A stretch of 64,000 nt of DNA from Stenotrophomonas sp046736075. GTDB lineage: Bacteria; Pseudomonadota; Gammaproteobacteria; Xanthomonadales; Xanthomonadaceae. A program made the position numbers and the translations under genes. Numbering within the stretch: position 1 is the stretch's first letter; the number at the start of each line of letters is the position of its first letter. The notes under the pieces are model-generated. The model saw only the letters and a program-made list of their open reading frames with translations, searched no databases and was not told the DNA's origin. The DNA is taken from positions 930,001 to 994,000 of the forward strand of contig NZ_CP177163.1 of assembly GCF_046736075.1 (NCBI RefSeq), written 5' to 3'. This document shows positions 42,766-50,019 of this stretch, in pieces.

Positions 42766-43399
42766 CCTGGCGCTGACGCTGGCTGGCGAGACGGTGCAGC
42801 TGCTCGGCGCACGCGCGTTGTACTGGCCGGCACGCAGCGCGCTGTTGATCGCCGACCTGCATCTGGGCAAGGCCGATCTGTTCCGGCGTGCCGGCATCGG
42901 CCTGCCCAGCGGCGGCACCGGCGACGACCTGGCGCGGCTGACGCAGCTGCTGCAGCAGCATCGCGTGGACACGCTGTGGATTCTGGGCGATGTACTGCAC
43001 GGCGTGGCGCATCGCGCCGCCTGGTACCGCCAGTGGCAGGGATGGCGCGAACAGCATCCCGCACTGCACATCGGCGCACTCGCCGGCAATCACGACCGCG
43101 CCCTGCCCAAGGCCGACCTCGGCATCGAACTGCTCGGCGAAAAAGTGCAGGAAGGGCCGTTCCTGCTGCGCCATGATCCGCGCCCGCACGCCACCCTGCA
43201 CGTGCTGTGCGGCCATCTGCATCCGCTGGCGCGTCTGCCCGGCATGCAGCGCCGCTGGCCGGCGTTCTGGTTGCGCGAGGGCCTCACCGTGCTGCCGGCG
43301 TTTTCACGGTTCACCGCAGGCATCGCGCCGGTGCTGGTGAATGGTGAGCGGCTGGTGGCCTGCGTCGAAGACCAGGCCATCGCGTTGCCGCCGCGCTGA
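42755..43399 (+). CDS. pdeM: Ligase-associated DNA damage response endonuclease
   Basis: A 214-residue calcineurin-like metallophosphoesterase. The metal-binding motifs are LIADLHLGKADLF, LWILGDVLHG, ALAGNHDRAL and VLCGHLHPLARL, all complete, so a two-metal centre is expected. It is the MPE component of the four-gene cassette with the Exo, Lig and Lhr-type genes just upstream. It starts at an ATG inside the helicase end, with GGAG upstream. A short GC-rich hairpin (CCGGCC-GCT-GGCCGG, 43403-43417) follows the stop. Confidence 0.93.
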   Translation: MGNDLALTLAGETVQLLGARALYWPARSALLIADLHLGKADLFRRAGIGLPSGGTGDDLARLTQLLQQHRVDTLWILGDVLHGVAHRAAWYRQWQGWREQHPALHIGALAGNHDRALPKADLGIELLGEKVQEGPFLLRHDPRPHATLHVLCGHLHPLARLPGMQRRWPAFWLREGLTVLPAFSRFTAGIAPVLVNGERLVACVEDQAIALPPR

Positions 43400-43430
43400 C
43401 GACCGGCCGCTGGCCGGCCGGCGCGGTGGA

Positions 43431-43700
43431 TCACATCGCGGGGACCAGCGTGCCCGGCATCAGCAGGATCTCGGGGGAGCGGGACACGGCGCGCGCCGGC
43501 TGCTGCTGGATCGCCACCAGCATGTCGTGGGCCGCGTTGCGGATGCGCGGATGGTGTTCCGGCGCGGTGTGCGTGATGAGGCTGGTGACATGGAATTCGA
43601 ATACGTCTTCCATCACATCCGGCTGATCCTCGTGCAGCATCTGCAACAGACCGCGCAGCTTGCTGAGTTCACTTTCGAGAGTGTCGGCCGAGAACAACAT
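43431..43700 (-). CDS. Small protein of unknown function (89 aa)
   Basis: An 89-residue soluble, mildly acidic protein, mostly helical at the N-terminus (LESELSKLRGLLQMLHEDQPDVM), with a His/Pro-rich middle and a hydrophobic end. AAGGAG lies seven bases before the start at 43700, which fixes the start within a longer open frame. I do not recognise a family. It lies alone between pdeM and the monooxygenase gene; a 26-base palindrome (43841-43866) sits 140 bases upstream. Confidence 0.72.
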   Translation of the reverse strand: MLFSADTLESELSKLRGLLQMLHEDQPDVMEDVFEFHVTSLITHTAPEHHPRIRNAAHDMLVAIQQQPARAVSRSPEILLMPGTLVPAM

Positions 43701-43840
43701 GTCAATCTCCTTGGGATAACGGTCCACACGGGACCTGGGGCGCAGACGCACCGCTACGGAAAAAACCGGGGTGATGAACAATCCGGATCATGTCGCGCGA
43801 GGCGCGCACGCATCGCTGCGTCTGCTTTCCCGTTGTCGCA

Positions 43841-43866
43841 CGTTGACGGTGAGTTCACCGTCAACG
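43841..43866. promoter_or_regulatory. 26-bp perfect palindrome, operator-like
   Basis: CGTTGACGGTGA-GT-TCACCGTCAACG, 12-base arms with a two-base centre. It lies between the minus-strand monooxygenase gene (stop 43918) and the small protein gene (start 43700). The short centre and lack of a T-run fit a dimeric repressor site better than a terminator; TTGACG within it could be a -35 element. Confidence 0.5.
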
Positions 43867-43917
43867 CAGGGCGTAATCGCCTTCACGCACGCGCATTCAC
43901 ATCGTGACGCGTGGTTA

Positions 43918-45159
43918 TCAGCTGATGCGTTCTGCCGCCCGTTCAACCATCGCCGTCACGAACCCGGGTGACAGCGGCAACCGCCCCAGCCAGCCGTGCT
44001 GCGTGCCGCTGAGCACGCGCAGCATATGCCCGCGCCCGCCAGGCACCCGCCCCATCGGCCCGAACACCACGTCGCGGGCACGCGCCAGCATGTCGCGTTC
44101 GGACTGGAACAACGGCGTCAGCCAGTGGCTCCAGTACTGATAGATCGCCACGTGTGCACGCCGCCGCTGCTGGTAGGCCTGCAACGCTGCCGTGAGGTCG
44201 GTGTGCGCACGCAGCGCATCGCGCAACGCGATCGCATCCAGCAGCGCCATGTTCACGCCCTGGCCCAACTGCGGGCTCATCGCGTGCGCCGCGTCGCCGG
44301 CCAGCACCAGCCGCCCGCGATGCCACTGCCGCATCCGCGTATCGCGATAGCTCGCGCGTGCCAGCGCCTCCGGCGGTACGTCCTGCAGCAATCCATGCGC
44401 CTCCGGCCATAGCGCTGCAACGTCGTCCAGCCACCGCGCCATGCCGTCGCGTTCCCACTGCGCGAAGTGATCGCGCGGCAGGCTCCAGAAGAAGCTGAGC
44501 CGTGGCGTGTCATCCCCCGGCCGCGTGCCTACGGGCAGCAGGCCGATCATTCTGCGCGCCATCAGGTAGCGCTGGCGCAGTTCGTCGCCGTGCGGCCAAT
44601 GGCGGCGCTCCACCAGGCACCACAGTGCGCCCCACGGGTACTCACGATCATGCCGCGCGTCATCCACCTGCGCGCGCAGCGTGGAGGCAGCGCCATCGGC
44701 GGCAATCACCACATCGTAGGGCCCGTGCCACTTCCCGCGCGCGTCGCGCACGCGGCCGTGCGCGCTGTCCACCTCGACGATCGCCGTGTCGGCCTGCAGG
44801 TTGCCCGGGTGTTCCCAGGCCTGCGCCAACAGCGTGAACAAGGCACCGCGCTGCATGCCCACACCATGCAGGTGCGCAGCCAGTCCGGCGTAACGCATGT
44901 CCATCACAGCGCGCCCGCAGGGTGTTTCGCCGTACAGGCGCTGCACCGGCGCACCGTATCGCAGTACCTGCGGCAACAGCTCCATCTGCCACAACACGTC
45001 CAGGCCACTGGGTTGCAGCAGGAACCCGGCTCCCACCGGACCCGGCGCTTTGGCGCGCTCGAAAACGTGCACGACGTGATGATCGCGTGAAAGAAGAATC
45101 GACAATGCCTGGCCGGCCGTGCCGTAACCGATGATCGCCACCGTGCGCGGCTGCGTCAT
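43918..45159 (-). CDS. FAD-dependent monooxygenase
   Basis: A 413-residue flavoprotein of the p-hydroxybenzoate-hydroxylase-like group. The FAD-binding motifs are GYGTAGQALSILLS at the N-terminus (GxGxxG type), VIAADGAASTLR in the middle (DG motif) and LVLAGDAAHAMSPQLGQGVN near residue 290 (GD motif). It hydroxylates a small aromatic or similar substrate with NAD(P)H and oxygen; substrate unknown. No regulator or pathway gene is adjacent, though the palindrome just downstream could serve a neighbour. The ribosome site is weak (AGGGAC). Confidence 0.88.
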   Translation of the reverse strand: MTQPRTVAIIGYGTAGQALSILLSRDHHVVHVFERAKAPGPVGAGFLLQPSGLDVLWQMELLPQVLRYGAPVQRLYGETPCGRAVMDMRYAGLAAHLHGVGMQRGALFTLLAQAWEHPGNLQADTAIVEVDSAHGRVRDARGKWHGPYDVVIAADGAASTLRAQVDDARHDREYPWGALWCLVERRHWPHGDELRQRYLMARRMIGLLPVGTRPGDDTPRLSFFWSLPRDHFAQWERDGMARWLDDVAALWPEAHGLLQDVPPEALARASYRDTRMRQWHRGRLVLAGDAAHAMSPQLGQGVNMALLDAIALRDALRAHTDLTAALQAYQQRRRAHVAIYQYWSHWLTPLFQSERDMLARARDVVFGPMGRVPGGRGHMLRVLSGTQHGWLGRLPLSPGFVTAMVERAAERIS

Positions 45160-45203
45160 GTCATGTCCCTATGAGCGTGATCAAGTTCACACCGTGCGCA
45201 AAA

Positions 45204-45227
45204 AAAACCCCGCCGAAGCGGGGTTTT
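45204..45227 (-). terminator. Terminator of the cold-shock gene
   Basis: Inverted repeat AAAACCCCGC / GCGGGGTTTT with a four-base loop. Read on the minus strand the second arm runs into seven or more T, a classical intrinsic terminator 20 bases after the cold-shock stop. Confidence 0.92.
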
Positions 45228-45246
45228 CAATGCTCAACCGAGAAAA

Positions 45247-45453
45247 TCACTCAGCCGGCACAATGTTCGAAGCCTGGGCGCCCTTCGGGCCCTGGGTCAC
45301 GTCGTACGTGACACGCTGGCCTTCCTGCAGGCTGCGGAAACCCTTGGCGTTGATCGCGGAGAAGTGCGCGAAGACGTCGGCGCTGCCGTCCTCCGGCGAG
45401 ATAAAGCCAAATCCCTTGGCGTCGTTGAACCACTTGACGGTACCGTTCGGCAT
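45247..45453 (-). CDS. Cold-shock protein, CspA family
   Basis: A 68-residue single cold-shock domain that binds single-stranded RNA/DNA. The RNP1 motif KGFGFI and RNP2 motif VFAHF are present, as is the N-terminal GTVKWFND. The leader is about 50 bases from a good sigma-70-like promoter (45513-45541), and a purine-rich GAAGAAGG lies about 12 bases before the ATG. It ends in a strong terminator. Whether it is cold-induced or constitutive cannot be told from the sequence. Confidence 0.96.
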   Translation of the reverse strand: MPNGTVKWFNDAKGFGFISPEDGSADVFAHFSAINAKGFRSLQEGQRVTYDVTQGPKGAQASNIVPAE

Positions 45454-45512
45454 GGTAATGCGAGACCTTCTTCAATGAATGGGTGGTGTACGCTCAACCA
45501 GCGCACTGCCGG

Positions 45513-45541
45513 AGTATGCAAAGCTTGTTCCGCAATGACAA
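45513..45541 (-). promoter_or_regulatory. Sigma-70-type promoter of the cold-shock gene
   Basis: On the minus strand: TTGTCA (45541-45536), a 17-base spacer and CATACT (45518-45513). It overlaps the end of the upstream mtiP gene, and gives a leader of about 50 bases. Confidence 0.65.
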
Positions 45542-46288
45542 TCACCCCCGCGCCAATTCCCCGATCAGTTCCGGCAAACCTGCCGACGCGGCATCGACGT
45601 TGGCCAGCACTTCGGCCATCGTGATTTCGTCGCCATCGCCACACCCGGCCGCCCAGTTGGCCACGATCGCCAGGCAGGCGTAATCCAGGCCGAGTTCACG
45701 CGCCAGGCTCGCTTCGGGCATGCCGGTCATGCCGACCAGATCGCAGCCGTCGCGACGCATGCGTGCGATCTCCGCATTGGTTTCCAGCCGCGGGCCCTGC
45801 GTGGCGCCGTAGCACCCGCCGTCCTGCAGACGCACGCCGGTGACCTTGGCCGCGGCCAACACCTTGCTGCGCAGCATCGGCGTGTACGGATGCCCGAAGT
45901 CCACGTGCAGCACTTCGCTGCCGGGCTCTTCGCACAGCGTGGAAATGCGTCCCCAGGTGTAGTCGATCAACTGGTCCGGGCAGGCCAGCACGCGCGGACC
46001 GAACGCGTCGGTGATGCCGCCGACGGTGTTGAGCGCCAGCACGCGCGTTGCCCCAATCTGCTGCAGCGCAGCGAGATTGGCGCGGTAATTGATCTTGTGC
46101 GGCGGCAGCGAGTGGCCTTCGCCGTGACGGGCCAGAAACGCCACGCGCTGGCCGAGCAGCGTACCGACCCGGATCGGGCCGGAGGGAGTGCCGTAGCGCG
46201 TCTCGACCTGGTGGCTGCTGACATCGTCAAGCTGGGCCAGTTTGTAGACGCCGGTGCCGCCGATGACGGCCAGTGCGATGTGTTCCAT
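45542..46288 (-). CDS. S-methyl-5'-thioinosine phosphorylase
   Basis: A 248-residue purine nucleoside phosphorylase of the MTAP/MTIP family. Landmarks are VIGGTGVYKL at the N-terminus, FLARHGEGHSLPPHKINYRANL, the NTVGGITDAF segment and LVGMTGMPEASLAREL near the C-terminus; it aligns well with the Pseudomonas enzyme that cleaves methylthioinosine to hypoxanthine and methylthioribose-1-phosphate. The hpt gene, whose product uses hypoxanthine, overlaps its start. Either ATG of the adjacent pair (46291 or 46288) could be used. The MTIP rather than MTAP assignment is by similarity and context. Confidence 0.87.
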   Translation of the reverse strand: MEHIALAVIGGTGVYKLAQLDDVSSHQVETRYGTPSGPIRVGTLLGQRVAFLARHGEGHSLPPHKINYRANLAALQQIGATRVLALNTVGGITDAFGPRVLACPDQLIDYTWGRISTLCEEPGSEVLHVDFGHPYTPMLRSKVLAAAKVTGVRLQDGGCYGATQGPRLETNAEIARMRRDGCDLVGMTGMPEASLARELGLDYACLAIVANWAAGCGDGDEITMAEVLANVDAASAGLPELIGELARG

Positions 46289-46842
46289 CATTCCTTCATC
46301 GCGTAGATGGCCGGCACGCAGCGCAGCGTCTCGTTGACGTCCATGCCGAAGCCGAACACGTAACGGTCGGGCAGATCGATACCGGCGTAATCGGCCTTGA
46401 TGTCCGGCAGCGCGCGGTCGTGCTGCTTGACCGTCAGCGCGGCGATGCGCACGTCGGTAGCGCCCTGTTCCAGGCACCAGGTGCGCACGCCCTGCAGCGT
46501 GTAGCCTTCATCGAGGATGTCGTCGACCAGCAGCACACGGCGGCCGAACAGCGCGGTGGCCGGCTTGTGCTTCCAGACCAGGTCGCCGCCGGTGGTTTCA
46601 CCGCGGTAGCGGGTCGCGTGCAGGTAATCGAACTGCACGTCCTGGCCACGGGCGCCCAGCTCCAGCGCGAGCTGGCCGGCGAACGGCAGCGCGCCGTGCA
46701 TGATCGACAGGAACAACGGCACTTCGCCCTTGTAATCGCGCGCGATGGCGTCAGCGATGCCGCCGATGGCCTTGTCGATGGTGGGACGGTCGACCAGCAG
46801 GTCGGCCTGGGCCAGGGCCTGGGAAATGGTGAGGTTGGGCAT
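46288..46842 (-). CDS. hpt: Hypoxanthine-guanine phosphoribosyltransferase
   Basis: A 184-residue type I phosphoribosyltransferase that converts hypoxanthine or guanine plus PRPP to IMP or GMP. The PRPP-binding motif is VLLVDDILDEGYTL, and the flexible-loop region TRYRGETTGGDLVW and the late YVFGFGMDVNE are typical. Its start overlaps the nagZ stop (ATGA) and its stop overlaps the phosphorylase start, giving a tight three-gene operon. It would recycle the hypoxanthine released by the next gene product. Confidence 0.93.
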   Translation of the reverse strand: MPNLTISQALAQADLLVDRPTIDKAIGGIADAIARDYKGEVPLFLSIMHGALPFAGQLALELGARGQDVQFDYLHATRYRGETTGGDLVWKHKPATALFGRRVLLVDDILDEGYTLQGVRTWCLEQGATDVRIAALTVKQHDRALPDIKADYAGIDLPDRYVFGFGMDVNETLRCVPAIYAMKE

Positions 46843-47849
46843 CAGACGGTTCTTCCAAGGGTGTCAAGCAAACGGGATTGGGTGTTGCCGTGGCGGGTAT
46901 CGGCCAGCAGGCCGTCCCAGCCCAGCGCGCCGCGGCCGATCAGGCCCAGCAACGCGGCGGTATTGAGGGTGCGGCCTTCGACCGCGCGCAGCGATTCTTC
47001 CACCAGTTCGGGGTGGCAGACCAGCACCACGTCGCAGCCGGCGTCCAGGTGCGCATCCACGCGCGCCTTCACGCCACCGGCGGAGAACGATGCAGCCATG
47101 CCGATGTCGTCGGAGAACACCACGCCGCGGAAGCCCATCTCCCCGCGCAGGATCTGCTCGATCCAGCGTGGCGAGTAGCCTGCCGGCTCCGGCGCCACCT
47201 GCGGGTAGACCACATGGGCCATCATCACCGCGTCGGCACCGGCCTCGATGCCGGCCACGAACGGCACCAGGTCCAGCGCGCGCAGTTCATCCAGCGTGCG
47301 CGGGTCGCTGGCATCGTCGACGTGGGTGTCTTCCTTCACCGTGCCGTGGCCGGGGAAGTGTTTGAGCGTGGCGGCCATGCCAACGCTGTGCATGCCGCGC
47401 ACGTAGGCGCGGGTGAACGCGGCCACCACGGCCGGATCGGCGCTGAAGGCGCGGTCGCCGATGGCCAGGTTGCCCCGGCCCAGGTCGACCACTGGCGCGA
47501 AGCTCAGGTCCACACCGCTGGCGCGCACTTCGCTGGCCATCAGCCAGGCATGCTGCTCGGCCAGGGCCAGGGCGGCCTCGGGGTCCTTGGCATACTGCGC
47601 ATCGAAGCCCTGCAGCGGCGGCAGCGCGCTGTAGCCGTCACGGAAGCGCTGCACGCGGCCGCCTTCCTGGTCCACGCAGATCAGGATCGGACGCGGCGCG
47701 GCGGCGCGGATCGCGGCCGACAACGCGGCAACCTGCTCGCGCGAGGCAAAATTGCGCTTGAACAGGATGACACCGGCCACGGCGTCATGCTGCAGCCACT
47801 GCCGCTCCTGGGCGGTGAGTTCGGTGCCGGCGACGCCGATCACGAGCAT
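46842..47849 (-). CDS. nagZ: Beta-N-acetylglucosaminidase
   Basis: A 335-residue family 3 glycoside hydrolase that removes GlcNAc from anhydro-muropeptides in peptidoglycan recycling, in the cytoplasm. The signature KHFPGHGTVKEDTHVD carries the catalytic loop His, and the nucleophile Asp lies in VVFSDDIGM; CVDQEGGRVQRF is also typical. In Stenotrophomonas-type bacteria this enzyme generates the inducer ligand for beta-lactamase regulation by AmpR, but no ampR is nearby. GGAG precedes its ATG. It heads the operon with hpt and the phosphorylase gene. Confidence 0.95.
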   Translation of the reverse strand: MLVIGVAGTELTAQERQWLQHDAVAGVILFKRNFASREQVAALSAAIRAAAPRPILICVDQEGGRVQRFRDGYSALPPLQGFDAQYAKDPEAALALAEQHAWLMASEVRASGVDLSFAPVVDLGRGNLAIGDRAFSADPAVVAAFTRAYVRGMHSVGMAATLKHFPGHGTVKEDTHVDDASDPRTLDELRALDLVPFVAGIEAGADAVMMAHVVYPQVAPEPAGYSPRWIEQILRGEMGFRGVVFSDDIGMAASFSAGGVKARVDAHLDAGCDVVLVCHPELVEESLRAVEGRTLNTAALLGLIGRGALGWDGLLADTRHGNTQSRLLDTLGRTV

Positions 47850-47947
47850 GGGTCATCTCCAATACGGGGCGCCGCGATGGCGCACCGCCGCATTGTCGCA
47901 GAACCCGCGCGCCGTGGGCCACGACCGCGCGGCCGTGGCCACGTCGG

Positions 47948-48598
47948 TCAGGAAGCTCCCGCCGCGCCTTCCGCCGCGATCTGCCGCAGCGCCTGGGCAA
48001 ACGCCTCGGGCGGCTGGGCACCCTGCACGGCGTAGCGGTCATTGATCACAAAGGTGGGCACCGACTGAATGCCCACCGCGCGGGCCTGGGCGAGGTCGGC
48101 CTGGATCTCCTCCATGCCCTCCTCACCGGCCAGCAGCGCGGTCACCCGGTCAGCGGGGATCCCGCCAGCAGCCGCAGCCTCGATCAGCGTCTGCGGATCG
48201 GCCAGATTGCGCCCGTGAACGAAATGCGCCCGGAACAGCGCCTCGCCCACCGCCGCCTGCACGCCCTCGCGCCCGGCCAGCCACAACAGGCGGTGGGCCG
48301 GCAGCGTGGTGACCCGCACCTGGTCCTGGTCGAAGTCCATCGGCAGGCCTTCGGCACGCGCCGTGGCCTGGGTCTGGGAAAGGATCTGTCCGGTGCGCTC
48401 GGCACTGCCGAACTTGGCCCGGTAGGCCTCGCGCAGCGGCACCGGGGTGGTGCCGGCGTCCGGATCCAGCTGGAACGGCCGCCAACGCACCTCGACCTCG
48501 GGCGCATCGTCGCCCAGAAGGGCCAGGCCCTGCTCGAACCGGTGTTTACCGATCCAGCACCAGGGGCACACCACGTCCGACCAGATATCGATTTTCAT
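47948..48598 (-). CDS. DsbA family oxidoreductase, FrnE-like
   Basis: A 216-residue thioredoxin-fold protein with the CPWC motif in SDVVCPWCWIGKHRFE at residues 11-14 and a long helical insertion typical of FrnE/2-hydroxychromene-2-carboxylate-isomerase-like proteins. The cis-Pro loop is SVPTFVIND. There is no signal peptide, so unlike DsbA it acts in the cytoplasm. FrnE-type proteins are linked to oxidative stress in other bacteria. The start at 48598 has GGGAG directly adjacent, closer than usual. Confidence 0.9.
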   Translation of the reverse strand: MKIDIWSDVVCPWCWIGKHRFEQGLALLGDDAPEVEVRWRPFQLDPDAGTTPVPLREAYRAKFGSAERTGQILSQTQATARAEGLPMDFDQDQVRVTTLPAHRLLWLAGREGVQAAVGEALFRAHFVHGRNLADPQTLIEAAAAGGIPADRVTALLAGEEGMEEIQADLAQARAVGIQSVPTFVINDRYAVQGAQPPEAFAQALRQIAAEGAAGAS

Positions 48599-48682
48599 CT
48601 CCCGGAGATGGGGATGCCGGTCTGCGGAAAAAAGGGGGCGGCGGGAGGGGCGGCGGGAGATGGGCCACTGGCGCCTTGCAGA

Positions 48683-48705
48683 AGCCGGCCAGCGGCCGGC
48701 ACTAC
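48683..48705 (-). repeat. Single SMAG/GTAG element
   Basis: On the minus strand: GTAG followed by the palindrome TGCCGGCC-GCT-GGCCGGCT, a third sequence variant of the GTAG-headed repeats, in the intergenic region between the FrnE-like and CYTH genes. Confidence 0.8.
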
Positions 48706-48728
48706 ATGCGGGATTCGGGCTACGCCGA

Positions 48729-48758
48729 GCCCCGTCGCGGTGCGCGCCGCGACGGGGC
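48729..48758. repeat. 12-bp perfect hairpin beside the SMAG element
   Basis: Arms GCCCCGTCGCGG and CCGCGACGGGGC with a TGCGCG loop, 24 bases from the SMAG element and 50 bases after the end of the CYTH gene (minus strand). No T-run; a possible terminator or part of a composite repeat. Confidence 0.55.
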
Positions 48759-48807
48759 CCTTCACGCTCGCGCTGGACCCGAGCGGAGAAGCGCACTGCG
48801 CCCGCTG

Positions 48808-49299
48808 CTACCTGACCCAGCGGCTGAACGGATGGGCGGCCAGCGCCAGGTTGTAGTAGCGCACGTCGTCGGTGACTTCCTCGCCCACCCATGCCGGCAT
48901 GGCGATGGACTGGTCGGCGTGCTCCAGCTCGACCTCGGCCACCACCAGCCCGGCGTTGTCGCCGAGGAATTCATCGACCTCCCAGACCAGCCCGCCGTGT
49001 TCGACCAGATGCCGGCGCTTGTCGATCAGTCCGCCGACGCTCAATGCGAGCAGCGCTCGCGCGTCGTCCACCGGAATCGGATAGTCGAACTCCTGCCGGG
49101 TGTGGCCGATCTCGCGCGACTTCAGATTGAGGAACGCCTGCCCGCCCTGGATGCGCACGCGCACCGAGGCCTTCTGCGCGCCACTGTCGAGCGCGGCAGC
49201 GTCGTTGATGTAGCCCTGCGCCATCGGGATTACCGCGTGCGCGGCGGTGCGCCAGCCGTCGCCGGTGACGAGGAATTTGCGTTCGATTTCAATGCCCAT
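48808..49299 (-). CDS. CYTH domain protein, inorganic triphosphatase-like
   Basis: A 163-residue protein of the CYTH (CyaB/thiamine triphosphatase) fold. The signature EIERKF is at residues 4-9, and the tunnel Arg/Lys/Glu residues are seen in VRVRIQGGQAFLNLKSRE, YPIPVDDA, RHLVEHGGLVWEVDEF and VAEVELE. Such short CYTH proteins hydrolyse tripolyphosphate or related compounds with a divalent metal. The ATG at 49299 is preferred; a GTG two codons earlier (49305) is possible. A CATACT -10-like hexamer ends six bases before the ATG, with no ribosome site. Confidence 0.9.
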   Translation of the reverse strand: MGIEIERKFLVTGDGWRTAAHAVIPMAQGYINDAAALDSGAQKASVRVRIQGGQAFLNLKSREIGHTRQEFDYPIPVDDARALLALSVGGLIDKRRHLVEHGGLVWEVDEFLGDNAGLVVAEVELEHADQSIAMPAWVGEEVTDDVRYYNLALAAHPFSRWVR

Positions 49300-49305
49300 G
49301 CGCAC

Positions 49306-49311
49306 AGTATG
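49306..49311 (-). promoter_or_regulatory. Candidate -10 element for a leaderless CYTH gene
   Basis: Minus-strand CATACT, six bases before the ATG at 49299 and with no Shine-Dalgarno between. Confidence 0.4.
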
Positions 49312-49358
49312 GCCGCGCGGCGCCTACACTGCGCGCCCCCTGCAAGGATCCCGCCACG

Positions 49359-49997
49359 ATGACACGCCATCGCCCCACCCTGCGCCGCATCGCCCTCACC
49401 ACCCTGGCGCTGCTCCCGCTGGCCGCCAGCGCTGCCACGCCGGGCATCCCCACGCTGGCGCAGGCACAGTCGGCGATGGACGCACTGTTCGATGCCGCCC
49501 TCGCCGACCGGCCGGCCACCGACAGCAGCCGCATGGTCGCCGAGGCGTTTCGTCCCCGCCTGCTGGCGTTGTCCAGCTGCATGCCGCACAGCGGTGCCGC
49601 CATCCCCACGGTGGACTGCATCACGACCGCGCAGGCCGGTCCGGAGCCGGTCTATCGCCTGCTGCGCTTTACCCACGCAGAGGGACATTGGACGATGCCG
49701 ATCGAACAGCGCCACCTCCCGGTGCCCGTTCCGCCGACGGACCGCGTGCAGGTCCTGCTGCGCGAGACGTTCATCGCGCGCGCCGCGCAGGAGGCAGACG
49801 CTGGCGCGCGTGCCGATCTGGCACAGGCGGCGCGCACGGCCGACGTGGTCGGGGTGGATGCGTGCGACATCGGCGAGGACGCGCCGGTGATCGAATGCCA
49901 GGTCAGCGCGCGCGTCGCCGGTGAGCAGGGTCGCCAGCCGATGGCGTTCATCCGGGTGGACGGACAGTGGCAGAACGCACCGGCCACGCCGCAGTAG
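49359..49997 (+). CDS. Secreted protein of unknown function
   Basis: A 212-residue protein with a typical signal peptide (basic MTRHRPTLRR, hydrophobic LTTLALLPLAA, cleavage after ASA). The mature part has two Cys pairs (SSCMPHS and DCITT; DACDIG and ECQVSA) that may form disulfides, and reads like a periplasmic alpha/beta domain. No family is recognised. AAGGAT nine bases upstream supports the start, and TACACT (49325-49330) is a candidate -10. It is convergent with rlmD. Confidence 0.8.
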   Translation: MTRHRPTLRRIALTTLALLPLAASAATPGIPTLAQAQSAMDALFDAALADRPATDSSRMVAEAFRPRLLALSSCMPHSGAAIPTVDCITTAQAGPEPVYRLLRFTHAEGHWTMPIEQRHLPVPVPPTDRVQVLLRETFIARAAQEADAGARADLAQAARTADVVGVDACDIGEDAPVIECQVSARVAGEQGRQPMAFIRVDGQWQNAPATPQ

Positions 49998-50019
49998 CGG
50001 ACGCGGCCGGCGAACTGCG

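Noticed and set aside
43403..43417. SMAG element after pdeM
   Set aside because: A short GC hairpin without the GTAG/CTAC head; may be a weak terminator only.
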